The notes: a model not told the origin generated them from the letters alone. Shown: positions 1-9,016, numbered from the stretch's first letter. The stretch: DNA of 64,000 nucleotides from Sulfurimonas sp. HSL3-1 (GCF_039645995.1 NZ_CP147920.1:1302001-1366000); one strand, 5' to 3'. Translations and numbers: made by a program.

Positions 1-260
1 GCTTCGGACTGCTCTTCGGTAACCTCAATGCCATGGCGATGGAGCCGCTGGGACACATTGCCGGCATCGGCGCGGCGGTCGTCGGTTCGCTCTCGACCTT
101 CATCGCCCTGCCCATCGGCGTGACGATAGGCCGCCTCTACGATGGCGGTATCCTCGCCCTCGTCGGGGGCTTCGCCCTGCTCGGCGCCGCCGGGCTTGCC
201 GTCGTGCGCCGCACCGGCCGCGAAACGATGCAGCGTGTCCCCGTTCCTGCGGACGACTGA
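1..260 (+). CDS. MFS drug-resistance transporter, Bcr/CflA-like (C-terminal end only)
   Basis: Only the last 86 codons lie in the window, reading in frame from base 3. They contain two strongly hydrophobic segments and a stretch reading FGNLNAMAMEPLGHIAGIGA, which resembles the penultimate helices of Bcr/CflA-type proton-driven multidrug exporters of the inner membrane. A short charged tail ends the protein. The family call is from memory of this signature and the substrate cannot be told. The gene is cut by the window edge, not by a visible mutation. Confidence 0.7.
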   Translation, partial: FGLLFGNLNAMAMEPLGHIAGIGAAVVGSLSTFIALPIGVTIGRLYDGGILALVGGFALLGAAGLAVVRRTGRETMQRVPVPADD

Positions 261-358
261 GGTCTTCAAGTTACATATTAATTAATATACTATATAGTCG
301 CCGCCGTTCCGGGAGCTTTTTTTGCATTGATGCGGCACAATACGGCAAAAGGAGTCCC

Positions 359-820
359 ATGGAAACGCACAAGGACAGAGTCTTCCTGAGAGGCCGCGGA
401 GGAAGCGACGCGGCGCATCAGGCCGACGAGGCGCTCTACCACGAGCTGCTCGTCCGCCACGACGAACTCGACCGCACGACGCAGAGAACCGATGAGGGGA
501 TCGAAACGGTCACCCGCGTCACCTCGGGGGACGCCAAGCTCGTTACCATTCTGCACGAACACGTCGTCGGGATGAAGAAGCGCTACGACGGCGGCCGCGC
601 CGTGCGCTCCTGGGACCCCCTCTTTGTCGAGCTCTTTGACAACCGCGACGCCATGACGCTGTCGTGGGAGATGCTCGAAGACGGCATCAAGGTCACCCTT
701 ACCTCCGACGATCCCGCTGTCGTCGACATCATTCACCGCCACGACGAGACCCTGCAGATGTTCGTCCAGCACGGCCTGCAGGCGTCGCGCCACGAAAGCC
801 CTTACCAGCCGGAGGCGTAA
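359..820 (+). CDS. Hypothetical protein with two HxH-containing internal repeats
   Basis: The 153-residue product is soluble and has no signal peptide. The start is an ATG preceded by AAAGGAG. I do not recognise a named family. The protein contains an internal duplication: a segment near residues 50-66 (V-T-S-G-D then ILHEH) is echoed near residues 113-127 (L-T-S-D-D then IIHRH). Each copy therefore presents an HxH pair at the end of a hydrophobic strand or helix, which suggests metal or heme binding, although this is inference. It stands alone between the MFS gene and a GNAT gene. A short AT-rich stretch just upstream could hold its promoter. Confidence 0.6.
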   Translation: METHKDRVFLRGRGGSDAAHQADEALYHELLVRHDELDRTTQRTDEGIETVTRVTSGDAKLVTILHEHVVGMKKRYDGGRAVRSWDPLFVELFDNRDAMTLSWEMLEDGIKVTLTSDDPAVVDIIHRHDETLQMFVQHGLQASRHESPYQPEA

Positions 821-831
821 CGCGACACAAC

Positions 832-845
832 GTCCGAATTCGGAC
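832..845. promoter_or_regulatory. Perfect 14-bp palindrome, candidate operator
   Basis: GTCCGAATTCGGAC is its own reverse complement. It lies in the 100-base gap upstream of the GNAT gene and is followed directly by the AT-rich ACAATAATTATC. There is no T tract after it, so a terminator is unlikely. A dimeric repressor site is the simplest reading, but the regulator is unknown. Confidence 0.35.
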
Positions 846-920
846 AATAATTATCTGGCATCTTTTTTGCAGTTTCCCGCTCATGATAACGACAACTACC
901 AATATTCAGGAAAAAAACTG

Positions 921-1388
921 ATGCGATGGCAATGGTCCCTGTTTGAGACACTCTCCCCCTGGGAAATTCTGGAAATCATGAAACTCCGTCAGGCCGTCTT
1001 CGTCGTGGAGCAGGCATGCGCCTACCAGGACGCAGACGATCTTGATCCGCTGTCGTGGCACCTTACGGGGTGGGAAGAGGATTCGAAGGGAAAGCGGCTC
1101 GTCGCTTATCTGCGCGTCGTCTTCCCGGGCAGGAAGTTCGACGAACCCTCCATCGGGCGTGTCATCACCCCATTGGCGCTGCGCGGCAGGGGCCTGGGCA
1201 GTGCGCTCATCCATGAAGCGATAGAGCGTATCCCTTCTCTTTTCCAGAAGGAGTCCATCCGCATCTCCGCGCAGCAGCGTTTAGAGCCCTTTTATGCCGC
1301 TTTCGGCTTTGAGACGGTCTCCACCCCCTATGATGAAGACGGCATACCCCACGTCGAAATGCTCAGAATGCCCCAAAACGACAGCTGA
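921..1388 (+). CDS. GNAT-family N-acetyltransferase, ElaA type
   Basis: A 155-residue GNAT acyltransferase expected to use acetyl-CoA. The N-terminal region with LRQAVFVVEQ and YQDADDLD matches the ElaA subgroup. The acetyl-CoA binding loop is seen as ALRGRGLGSALIHEA near residue 95. I chose the ATG preceded by CAGGAAAAAA because the protein then begins MRWQWSLFETL, the usual ElaA start. An upstream in-frame ATG would add 18 non-homologous residues. The acceptor is unknown. Confidence 0.8.
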   Translation: MRWQWSLFETLSPWEILEIMKLRQAVFVVEQACAYQDADDLDPLSWHLTGWEEDSKGKRLVAYLRVVFPGRKFDEPSIGRVITPLALRGRGLGSALIHEAIERIPSLFQKESIRISAQQRLEPFYAAFGFETVSTPYDEDGIPHVEMLRMPQNDS

Positions 1389-1445
1389 TCGTCTTCCAAT
1401 AGTACGTATATTGCATCTCCTGCCGAACACGCAAGGAGACAGGTC

Positions 1446-1976
1446 ATGCAAGAGCGTTCGTGGGAAGAGGAGCAATTCATCATCTGGAACAGCGCGCTCG
1501 GTCTGCGCGACTTTGTCATGATCGACCGGGTCGAAGGCGACGAAGGAAGCCGGGTCGCCTGGCTGGAAGAGCCCTACGAGATGGTCGGCCCCTTCGACTT
1601 CGACGAGTTCGTCTCCACCGGCTGTATCAGCTTCGCCGCCTGCGTCGTCATGTCACGCCAGAAGTGGAACACGGACCGCACCCAGCTGCTGCAGGAGTCC
1701 ATGGAGCGGCGCCGCAAAAATCAGGAGAAGATCTTCGAGGACCTGGCACGGCGCAACCGTCACAAACGTCGCCACGGCAGCCCCTTTCAGCAGTTCAACG
1801 AGCGGGAGATGCGCGAGCTCCTGGAACTGCCCGTCAACGGGGAGCTCGAAGCGGCCCAGATCAAAGCCGCCTACCGTCGCCGCGCCAAAGAGGCGCACCC
1901 CGACGTCGGCGGCAGCCACGAGCTCTTTGTGCAGATCACTGAAGCGCGTAACCTCCTGCTCGAGTTCATCTCCTAA
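1446..1976 (+). CDS. J-domain protein with C-terminal J domain
   Basis: The 176-residue protein has a J domain at its C-terminus (about residues 120-176) with the HPD motif at residues 151-153, the signature that stimulates DnaK ATPase activity. The first 70 residues form an uncharacterised domain. They are followed by a very basic, probably helical linker (residues 75-112). J domains are more often N-terminal, so this is an accessory co-chaperone that presumably brings a specific client or site to DnaK. The ATG has a clear AAGGAGA site. It differs from the canonical dnaJ at 51.3 kb, lacking the Gly/Phe and cysteine-rich regions. Confidence 0.75.
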   Translation: MQERSWEEEQFIIWNSALGLRDFVMIDRVEGDEGSRVAWLEEPYEMVGPFDFDEFVSTGCISFAACVVMSRQKWNTDRTQLLQESMERRRKNQEKIFEDLARRNRHKRRHGSPFQQFNEREMRELLELPVNGELEAAQIKAAYRRRAKEAHPDVGGSHELFVQITEARNLLLEFIS

Positions 1977-2160
1977 TGCCGCACTGACCGGCCACCAAAA
2001 CAGTAGAAGACGGCACATAGATTACATCTTCCTCTCAAATAAATGTCAATAAATTATGCTATATTGTTATCTATTACTAATTTTTCTCCAATGGAAAAAA
2101 TTCAATGGGAACAGATAATCTGCTAATCCAGATGCAGTTGAGCACAGTATCACAGGTTCC

Positions 2161-2271
2161 ATGTTGCACTACCTGCGCTATGGCATCTTGGCCCATACGA
2201 CACAGAGCACAGTAGCGCAGGAGATGACTATCATGAATCAACGAACTGACGACGCGGCGGGATCGGAATGA
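2161..2271 (+). CDS. Possible 36-residue ORF overlapping the diguanylate cyclase start
   Basis: An open frame starting at an ATG (MLHYLRYGIL) runs to a TGA that overlaps the ATG of the next gene as ATGA. The same frame stays open upstream to 2119. No good ribosome site or homology is recognised, so this may be a translationally coupled leader or the decayed end of a lost gene. The preceding 180 bases are AT-rich with a TATATT-like -10 near 2062 and nothing else I can identify. Confidence 0.25.
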   Translation: MLHYLRYGILAHTTQSTVAQEMTIMNQRTDDAAGSE

Positions 2272-3788
2272 AACGGCAGGTGCCGGCCGCTCGCACAAGC
2301 GATTACCGGTCTGACACGTTAGCGATGGAACAGATGCGGGTGCTCTACGCCCATCTGCCCTCATCGCTCAGTATCAGCGCTATACTGGCTTTGATCCTGG
2401 TAATGATTCAAGCGCCAGTCATTGAGTCCGGTCTGCGATATAGTTGGCTCGCGCTCCTTTTCGCTGTTCTGCTGGGGCGGGTGGCCCTCCTGATTGCCTG
2501 GCGACGGTCGGCTGACACTGTGACCCCGGCTGACGCCAAACACTGGCTGCTGCGTTTCCGCCTAGCACTTACAGTGACTGGTATGGTCTGGGGCCTGGGC
2601 GGTGTCGTCTTAGTTCCTGCCGAAGACATCTCCCATCAAGTCTATGTTGCATTCACACTTGCCGGACTGAGCGCCGGCAGCGCCACGGTACTGGCTATTG
2701 ATCGCATATCCGTGTTTGGCTTTATTCTGCCAGTTCTCTTGTCGCTGATTGTGCCTCTTTCAGTCACGGACAATACCCTTTCTCAGGGTATGGGCGCAAT
2801 GCTCTCCCTCTTCTTGCTCTTTTTACTGCTAAGCGCCCGCGATACCAGGCAAAGGCTCGAAGAGAATTTTCACCTGCGCGTCAAGGCGGCTCAAAACGAG
2901 GAGAGTCTCCTTAAAATGCTGGAGAGCAGCCCCATTGCGACGCGCATCTCGGATCTGGCCAGTAATAGCGTGGTGTTTGCCAACAGTCGTTACAACGCCC
3001 TACTCGAACTGCCTTCAGAAGAGATCATCGGTATACAACCCTCCCGCTATTACGCCCATCCGGAAGAGCTCTCCGACATTGATGCCATTGTCACCGGGGG
3101 AGAAAAAGTTGTCGACAGATTGATAGAACTTCGCTCGCCCGGATCGTCTCCGTGGACCAAATGGGTTTTGGCATCCTACTTCCCGATCGAATATCACGGC
3201 AAACCTGCAGTACTTGGATGGTTTTACGATATCACCGATCGCAAACTGGAAGAGGATGTGGTCGAGCACGAGGCTTTCCACGACATGCTGACCGGCCTGC
3301 CGAACCGTCTGCATTTCCACAACCGGATTCATAAAGCGATTGCCCATGCCGAGCGCAAGGGTACCGACCTCGCCCTGATGTTTATCGATCTGGATAAGTT
3401 TAAACCCGTCAACGATCAATTCGGCCACGACATCGGCGATATGCTGCTCAAGGCGGTTGCCAATCGCCTAGTCGATTGTCTGCGCCAAACCGACATCGCC
3501 GCGCGCATCGGCGGTGACGAATTTGTGGTGCTGCTTTCCGACGTGGGGGGCGAAGAGAACGCCGTTGCGATCGGGGAAAAGATTCGGCATGCGCTGGCGA
3601 TGCCGTTCAAGATCGTGGGGCAGATGATCAACATATCATCAAGCATCGGGGTAGCCATCTACCCCAAGGATGCCGCGCAGGAAGACGAGCTGATCAAGCG
3701 CGCGGATATCGCCATGTACAACGCCAAAGCCAAAGGGCGGAACAGTGTGGTGACCTATGAACCGGGCATGCAGGGGGAAGGCGATTAA
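2268..3788 (+). CDS. Membrane-anchored PAS-GGDEF diguanylate cyclase
   Basis: The 506-residue protein should make cyclic di-GMP from two GTP. The first 190 residues hold about six hydrophobic segments, forming a membrane sensor module that I cannot assign to a named class. A PAS-like domain covers about residues 212-325, ending in the typical WFYDITDRK. The GGDEF domain follows from about 330, with an intact GGDEF active site at 415-419. An RxxD product-inhibition site (RQTD, 406-409) sits five residues before it, so catalysis and feedback inhibition both look intact. No EAL domain is present. Codon use is less GC-biased than in the flanking genes, consistent with a foreign origin for this block. 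Confidence 0.9.
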   Translation: MKRQVPAARTSDYRSDTLAMEQMRVLYAHLPSSLSISAILALILVMIQAPVIESGLRYSWLALLFAVLLGRVALLIAWRRSADTVTPADAKHWLLRFRLALTVTGMVWGLGGVVLVPAEDISHQVYVAFTLAGLSAGSATVLAIDRISVFGFILPVLLSLIVPLSVTDNTLSQGMGAMLSLFLLFLLLSARDTRQRLEENFHLRVKAAQNEESLLKMLESSPIATRISDLASNSVVFANSRYNALLELPSEEIIGIQPSRYYAHPEELSDIDAIVTGGEKVVDRLIELRSPGSSPWTKWVLASYFPIEYHGKPAVLGWFYDITDRKLEEDVVEHEAFHDMLTGLPNRLHFHNRIHKAIAHAERKGTDLALMFIDLDKFKPVNDQFGHDIGDMLLKAVANRLVDCLRQTDIAARIGGDEFVVLLSDVGGEENAVAIGEKIRHALAMPFKIVGQMINISSSIGVAIYPKDAAQEDELIKRADIAMYNAKAKGRNSVVTYEPGMQGEGD

Positions 3789-3829
3789 TCACCGTCTGCC
3801 GCATCACTAAACAAAAAAGGAAATACTTC

Positions 3830-4348
3830 ATGAACCCGTATTCCACTGAGACAAATCCCCAATTGCCACATCAGGAGTGCTTCGCGTTCAGATTACGCAT
3901 GCTCGAACAAGGTGCAAAAGAGCTTCAAGAGCATATCAGAAGAGTAGATGACATCCTTTTTAAAATAAAGACCAGTGCCATTACTGTTTGGATTGCACTG
4001 ATGGGCTGGTCTTTTACAGAAAAAATATGGCATCTGATTCCGTTCGGTCTTATTGTGATTTTGGGCTTCTGGTTGTTTGAAGGTTTCTTTAGGGGCATAC
4101 AGGCACGCTACTTATTGGCATCGGGAAGATTAACGGCTTTTTTGAATGACGATACGTTGATAAACACCTCATTTGACAGGAGAAGCTTTCCGGCCGACAC
4201 CATCTATCCCATGACCTTTCAAAGCAACGAACGTGAAAAGTTCATATGGTATCTCAAAGGCCTTATCGCTCCTTCTGTTGCAATTTTATATATCTTCTTG
4301 CTGTTTTTGAACATATTTTTAGTGTATACATTGACGACGTTCAATTAA
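3830..4348 (+). CDS. Unknown three-helix membrane protein
   Basis: A 172-residue protein with a polar N-terminus, two closely spaced hydrophobic segments (about residues 48-63 and 69-90), a soluble loop, and a third very hydrophobic helix at 143-168. The layout recalls SLATT-type small membrane proteins, some of which act as effectors in defence systems, but I see no diagnostic motif and leave it unnamed. It follows the diguanylate cyclase by 41 bases, has an AAAAAAGGAAA site before the ATG, and is clearly AT-richer than the neighbouring housekeeping genes. Confidence 0.6.
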   Translation: MNPYSTETNPQLPHQECFAFRLRMLEQGAKELQEHIRRVDDILFKIKTSAITVWIALMGWSFTEKIWHLIPFGLIVILGFWLFEGFFRGIQARYLLASGRLTAFLNDDTLINTSFDRRSFPADTIYPMTFQSNEREKFIWYLKGLIAPSVAILYIFLLFLNIFLVYTLTTFN

Positions 4349-4416
4349 TCTGGAATAGTTATCTACAGCATTGTATAACGCTGCTAAAACGTAATGAAAA
4401 ATTGGGAAACAGAACC

Positions 4417-4893
4417 ATGCAAAAGATTTTCAGTCAAAGAATGACCGCCAGACCCGAAGGGGAATTTGTCGTCTTCCTGATCGGGATGCGTATCAACAAA
4501 CCGTGGAAGGTCCACAAGTGGCTGCCCGTCGCGCTGGCCATGCCGCGGATGCTCAAAGAGCTTCAGGCCGATCCGGAGCTGGGGCTGCTGCATTACGAGC
4601 AGTGGTTCGGGCGCACGATCATTCTGGTGCAGTACTGGAAGTCGTTCGAGCATCTGGAGCAGTTCGCGGGAATGAAAGAAGGGGAGCACCCGCCGGCATG
4701 GGCGCAGTTCAACAAGCGCGTCGGGTCAAGCGGCGACGTCGGCATCTGGCACGAGACCTATGTCGTGCGGCCAGGACAGTATGAAAACATCTATCACAAT
4801 ATGCCGCAATTTGGGCTGGCGAAGGCCTTCGGTTCTGTCGAAGCGGAGGGCCGCCATACGACGGCCAGGGGGCGCCTGGAGGGCGAGAAGTAG
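4417..4893 (+). CDS. DUF4188 family protein
   Basis: The 158-residue protein matches the DUF4188 family in its recurring phrases [26 protein letters not shown] and [12 protein letters not shown]. The family has a dimeric ferredoxin-like (monooxygenase-type) fold and its reaction is not established. I start at the ATG giving [16 protein letters not shown], because the in-frame upstream extension runs through the AT-rich spacer and lacks family similarity. The stop codon directly abuts the stop of glyS on the other strand with no base between them. Confidence 0.75.
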   Translation: MQKIFSQRMTARPEGEFVVFLIGMRINKPWKVHKWLPVALAMPRMLKELQADPELGLLHYEQWFGRTIILVQYWKSFEHLEQFAGMKEGEHPPAWAQFNKRVGSSGDVGIWHETYVVRPGQYENIYHNMPQFGLAKAFGSVEAEGRHTTARGRLEGEK

Positions 4894-6942
4894 TTAGATC
4901 GAGATCTCTTTGATGTCCGCGATGCCCAGCAGCGTCTTGTAGACGGAGGCGACGAGAACCTTGCGGTTGTAGCGGACGGCTTCGTCCTCGGCGTTGACCA
5001 TGACGTTGTCAAAAAAGGCGTCGAGCTGCGGCTTCAGGCCGAAGAGAGCGTCGAGCTCCGCTTCGTAGCTGTCGTACTCGGCATCGACGACGGCTTTGAA
5101 GGCTTTGTAGAGTGCGCCCTCTTCCACCGCCTCGAAACGGCTGAGGTCAATGTTGAGCGGGCCGTTGACGTCGAAGTCCTTGGTAATGTTCGCAACGCGT
5201 TTGAAGGTCGAGAACATCGTGGAGAAGCTGTCCGACTCCACAAAGCTTGCGACGGCCTTGATCTTCGCGTCGAGGGAGAGGATCTCCCGTTCGCCGGAGG
5301 CGAGGACCGCCGCGACGATGGAGGGGTTGACCTTGTAGTACTGGTTGACCCGTTCGATGAAGAAGGATTCGAGTTTTTCGAAGTCGATCCCCTCGTACTT
5401 GGCGCCGAGTTCGCGCAGGGTCGCCGCGATGTCAAAGGGCAGATCGTGAGCCAGGGCGATGCGGACGATCCCGTTGACGGCGCGGCGCAGACCGAAGGGG
5501 TCGCGGGAGCCGGTCGGGATCTGGTCGACGCTGAAAAGGCCCAGGAGTGTGTCGAGCTTGATCGCGAGGGCCACGAGGGCGCTGAAGCGTGTCGAAGGTA
5601 CAGGGGAGTCCTCGCCTTCGGGGAGGTACTGCTCTTTGATGGCGAGGGCGACTTCGTCCGCCTCACCCAGCGCCTGCGCGTAGTAATAACCCATCAGACC
5701 CTGCAGCTCGGTAAATTCGTAGACCATCTCGCTCATCAGGTCGGCCTTGGCCAGTTCGACGGCACGCTGCACGAGCTCCTGGTTCATCTCGTAAGAGAGG
5801 CTGTTCTCCGCCGCCACGAGGTCGCCGTAGCGCTCAAAGAGGGCATCGGCGATGTCGTGCTCGCGGTTGATCTTGTCGCGCAGCGTTCCCAGACCGTCCA
5901 TAAAGACGACCTTCTCCAGCCCCTCGGTGCTGAGGCCTTTGTTCAGGTCGTTGTCGTAGAAGAAGAGCGCATCGGCCAGGCGCGGGCGCAGGACCCGCTC
6001 GTTACCTTCGATGACCTTACTGAAGTCCTCCGTCAAAGCGTTGGAGACGACGACGAACTGGTTGACGAGCTTGCCGTCCTTGAAAACGGGGAAGTAGCGC
6101 TGGTGCTCCTTCATGGAGGTGATGATGACCTCCGGCGGCAGGCGCAGGAAGGTGTCGTCGAAACTGCCCAGCAGCGGCGTCGGGTTCTCCGTGATGGCGA
6201 TGACCTCGTCAAGCAGGTCGCCGTCAACCTCGATGGCGATGCCGTGCTCTTTCTCGAGTGCTTCGAACGCGTCGAGGATCGTCTTGCGGCGGTCGTCGGC
6301 AAAGAGCGTGACCGCGCCCGATTCGAGCAGCTCGAAGTACTGCTTCTCGTCCGCGACCATCTGCGGCTCGAAGCTGTGCATGCGGTGCACGTAAGTGACC
6401 GGAGCGCTCTTGACGTTGAAGAGGGTCATGTCGACGCTCTCGCCCTCCATCATGACGTTGATCCAGCGGATCGGGCGGATGAAGCTCTCTTCGAGCGCGC
6501 CCCAGCGCATGGATTTTCCAAAGCTGAGGCTACGCAGCCACTGGGAGATCATCCCCTCGAGCAGCGCCTGGGAGGGCTGACCCTTGATCTCTTTCTTATA
6601 GTAGAGGACCTCTTTGCCGCCCTTCTCCGCGCGGCCGACCTCGTCGAGGGAGACGCCGCATTTGCGGGCAAACCCCTCCGCCGCCGGCGTCGGCTTACCC
6701 TCTTTGAAGGCGATGGCTACCGGCGCTCCGAAAAGCTCCTCGGTCGTGTCGTCCTGGGCGGACTTGAACTCGCGGTGCCACAGCACGAGGCGGCGCGGCG
6801 TGTAGTAGAACTCGAACTCGCACATCAGCGCGTTCTCCTCGAGCACCTTCGCCCACTTCTTCTCGATGTTTCCAAGCTCGCCCAGCAGCGGTACCGCCGG
6901 AAGCTCCTCTACCCCGATCTCGATCAATAGTGTCTTCAGCAT
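4894..6942 (-). CDS. glyS: Glycine--tRNA ligase beta subunit
   Basis: The 682-residue protein is the beta chain of the bacterial alpha2beta2 glycyl-tRNA synthetase, which charges tRNA-Gly. It opens with LLIEIGVEELPA and contains EHQRYFPVF and the later segment with GLRRAVNGIVRIAL, all typical of GlyS. The C-terminal region (about 560-680) matches the anticodon-binding domain. The length is normal for the family. The alpha subunit (glyQ) is not in this window, so the two genes are separated here. Confidence 0.95.
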   Translation of the reverse strand: MLKTLLIEIGVEELPAVPLLGELGNIEKKWAKVLEENALMCEFEFYYTPRRLVLWHREFKSAQDDTTEELFGAPVAIAFKEGKPTPAAEGFARKCGVSLDEVGRAEKGGKEVLYYKKEIKGQPSQALLEGMISQWLRSLSFGKSMRWGALEESFIRPIRWINVMMEGESVDMTLFNVKSAPVTYVHRMHSFEPQMVADEKQYFELLESGAVTLFADDRRKTILDAFEALEKEHGIAIEVDGDLLDEVIAITENPTPLLGSFDDTFLRLPPEVIITSMKEHQRYFPVFKDGKLVNQFVVVSNALTEDFSKVIEGNERVLRPRLADALFFYDNDLNKGLSTEGLEKVVFMDGLGTLRDKINREHDIADALFERYGDLVAAENSLSYEMNQELVQRAVELAKADLMSEMVYEFTELQGLMGYYYAQALGEADEVALAIKEQYLPEGEDSPVPSTRFSALVALAIKLDTLLGLFSVDQIPTGSRDPFGLRRAVNGIVRIALAHDLPFDIAATLRELGAKYEGIDFEKLESFFIERVNQYYKVNPSIVAAVLASGEREILSLDAKIKAVASFVESDSFSTMFSTFKRVANITKDFDVNGPLNIDLSRFEAVEEGALYKAFKAVVDAEYDSYEAELDALFGLKPQLDAFFDNVMVNAEDEAVRYNRKVLVASVYKTLLGIADIKEISI

Positions 6943-7070
6943 ATCTATCCCGTCGAATAAAAAGTATCGCGATTTTAGCGCGTGGCAGGTTAAAAGCGGA
7001 TGATAGATGCCCCACCCGGGGGCCGTTGCCCGTTAAAACGGCACACTCTCTCCGTTTTTTTACGCAGGTA

Positions 7071-7084
7071 CCCTATAATAGGGG
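7071..7084 (+). promoter_or_regulatory. Promoter -10 inside a palindrome
   Basis: CCCTATAATAGGGG contains a consensus TATAAT (7074-7079), and its flanks form an inverted repeat (CCCTAT/ATAGGG). It lies about 35 bases before the HugZ-like gene. No clear -35 is seen, which is usual for sigma-70 promoters in Campylobacterota. The symmetry could serve a repressor. Confidence 0.45.
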
Positions 7085-7114
7085 CAGATTTCGCCATTGA
7101 AAAGGCCTGAACTT

Positions 7115-7591
7115 ATGCTCGATTTTCTCTCCGCCTTCCAAAGCACCGTCATCGGGACCGTCGACGCCGACGGATTTCCCTTCTCCTCCTACGCCCCCTT
7201 CATCCGGGACGATCACCGCTACTATGTCTTTATCAGCGACATCGCCCGCCATGCGGCCAACCTCCGCCGCGAAGGTCGCGCGTCGCTCTTTTTTATCGAG
7301 GACGAGTGCAACGCCGGGAACCTCTTTGCCCGCAAAAGGGTCTCGCTGCAGTGCGAAACGCGCATCGTCCCCCGCGGCACCGCGCGCTTCGACGCCGTCA
7401 TGTCCCGTTTCAAGGAGACCTTCAACCCCGAGCTGATCTCGGGCCTGATGCAGATGCAGGACTTCAACCTATACGAATTCACCCCCGTCGCCGGGGAAGC
7501 GGTTTTCGGTTTCGGCGAGGCCTATACCCTCGGCGGGGAGCATATGGAGACCCTCCTCCCCCGCCGCGGCGGCGGGCACAAAAAGGGGTAA
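7115..7591 (+). CDS. HugZ/pyridoxamine oxidase-like split-barrel protein
   Basis: The 158-residue protein has the FMN-binding split-barrel fold shared by pyridoxamine-phosphate oxidases and HugZ heme oxygenases. Visible signs are the opening QSTVIGTVDADGFPFSSYAP, the middle strand ASLFFIEDE, and a C-terminal FGFGEAYTLGG followed by a His-rich GGGHKKG tail like the heme-binding tail of HugZ. It may therefore degrade heme or bind it. It is much shorter than the roughly 250-residue HugZ of Helicobacter and Campylobacter and lacks their N-terminal extension. A TTG upstream (7097) is possible, but the ATG with an AAAGG site is preferred. Confidence 0.65.
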   Translation: MLDFLSAFQSTVIGTVDADGFPFSSYAPFIRDDHRYYVFISDIARHAANLRREGRASLFFIEDECNAGNLFARKRVSLQCETRIVPRGTARFDAVMSRFKETFNPELISGLMQMQDFNLYEFTPVAGEAVFGFGEAYTLGGEHMETLLPRRGGGHKKG

Positions 7592-7627
7592 ATCACGCTA
7601 TGCTTTCGGTAAACGCAAAGGGGTGAG

Positions 7628-9016
7628 ATGAATTTCGACTGGCTGCACCTGCTGCTCTTTCACACCTTCGTCATCCTCGGCGAGCTGATGGTCATCGCCT
7701 CGCTGCTGCACATGGTCTACCAGCGGCGCACCCCGGCAAGCATGATGGCCTGGATGCTCGCCATCGTGCTGCTGCCCTACCTGGCCGTTCCCCTCTACTT
7801 CGTCCTGGGGTCGCGTAAACGCCGCTCGCGCTACCTCAAGACGGCTTTCGACATGCGCGAGACCGAGGCCGCCGTCACCCAGGCCAACCCTATCGACGGC
7901 ATCCTGCGCAGCAACGGCATCCCCGGGGCGACTTCCGGCAACCGTTTTACCATGCTCTTCGAAGGGACGGAGGCTTACAGTACCCTCCTGGAGCAGATCC
8001 GTGCGGCACAAGAGAGCATCTGGCTGAGCACCTACGTTCTCAAGCACGACGCGGTGACGGCGACGCTTTTCGAAGCGCTCATTGCCAAACGGCGCGAGGG
8101 CATCGAGGTTAAGCTCCTGATCGACGCCCTGGGCTCCTGGCCGCTCTACTTCTGGCAGTTTCCCCTTCGCGCCCTGCGCAGCGCCGGGGTGGAGGTCTGC
8201 TTTTTCATGCCGATCCTGCGGATGCCGTTTCGCAACTACATCAACCTCCGCAACCACCGCAAAATCTATCTTTTCGACCGCACCACGGTGCTGACCGGCG
8301 GCATGAACCTCTCCGCCGAATACATAGGCCCCGATGTCGAACCGAAACGGTGGGAGGACCTGCTCTTTCGCATCGAAGGACCGGCGGCCTACCACTACGC
8401 GGAGATCTTCGCCGCCGACTGGGCCTACGCCTCCGAAGCGGCACCCCCCGCGCCGGGCACCCCCGTCCATACCGACGGCGATGCCTACGTGCAGGTCGTT
8501 CCCTCCGGCCCCGACGTGGCGGACGACGCCCTCTTCGAGGCGCTTCTGAGCGCCGTCTATGCCGCCCACGAACGCATCTGGATCGTGACGCCCTATTTCG
8601 TGCCCGACGCTTCGCTGATGCAGGCCCTCACCATCGCCAACACCAAGGGCGTCGACGTCAAGCTCATCACCCCGCGGGACTCCAACCACCTCCTCGCCGA
8701 TCTCGCCCGCAGCAGCTACATGCGCGAGCTCGAAGAGGCCGGCATCCACGTCGCCCTTTACGAGGGGCCGATGCTCCACGCCAAGGCAATCCTTTTCGAC
8801 AATCTCGGCGCCATGCTGGGATCGGTCAATATCGACAACCGCAGCCTGCTGCTCAACTACGAAGTCGTCAGTTTCGCCTACTCCGAACGCATCATAAGCG
8901 AGACCGAATCATGGATGGAAAAACTGCTCTCCCGCTCGACGACAGTGGTGCATCCGGCGGGGCGTCTGCGGCGGCTCGGAGAGAACCTGATGCGCCTTAT
9001 CGCACCGCAGCTGTAG
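7628..9016 (+). CDS. cls: Cardiolipin synthase
   Basis: The 462-residue inner-membrane enzyme of the phospholipase D superfamily condenses phosphatidylglycerol molecules into cardiolipin. Two N-terminal transmembrane helices (about 3-55) are followed by two HKD motifs: NHRKIYLFD with GGMNLS near residue 218, and LHAKAILFD with GSVNIDNRS near 383. Length and architecture match bacterial ClsA-like enzymes. The AAAGGGGTGAG ribosome site supports the ATG. It follows the HugZ-like gene by 36 bases and is probably co-transcribed with it. Confidence 0.93.
   Translation: MNFDWLHLLLFHTFVILGELMVIASLLHMVYQRRTPASMMAWMLAIVLLPYLAVPLYFVLGSRKRRSRYLKTAFDMRETEAAVTQANPIDGILRSNGIPGATSGNRFTMLFEGTEAYSTLLEQIRAAQESIWLSTYVLKHDAVTATLFEALIAKRREGIEVKLLIDALGSWPLYFWQFPLRALRSAGVEVCFFMPILRMPFRNYINLRNHRKIYLFDRTTVLTGGMNLSAEYIGPDVEPKRWEDLLFRIEGPAAYHYAEIFAADWAYASEAAPPAPGTPVHTDGDAYVQVVPSGPDVADDALFEALLSAVYAAHERIWIVTPYFVPDASLMQALTIANTKGVDVKLITPRDSNHLLADLARSSYMRELEEAGIHVALYEGPMLHAKAILFDNLGAMLGSVNIDNRSLLLNYEVVSFAYSERIISETESWMEKLLSRSTTVVHPAGRLRRLGENLMRLIAPQL

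Noticed and set aside
2077-2364. 95-codon minus-strand frame over the start of the diguanylate cyclase
   Set aside because: No ribosome site or domain, and it overlaps the promoter-like AT-rich gap and the true gene start.
5446-6930. Long open frame (about 494 codons) on the plus strand opposite glyS
   Set aside because: It mirrors the codon periodicity of glyS in a GC-rich genome, has low-complexity composition and no recognisable domain. GlyS is unmistakable on the other strand.
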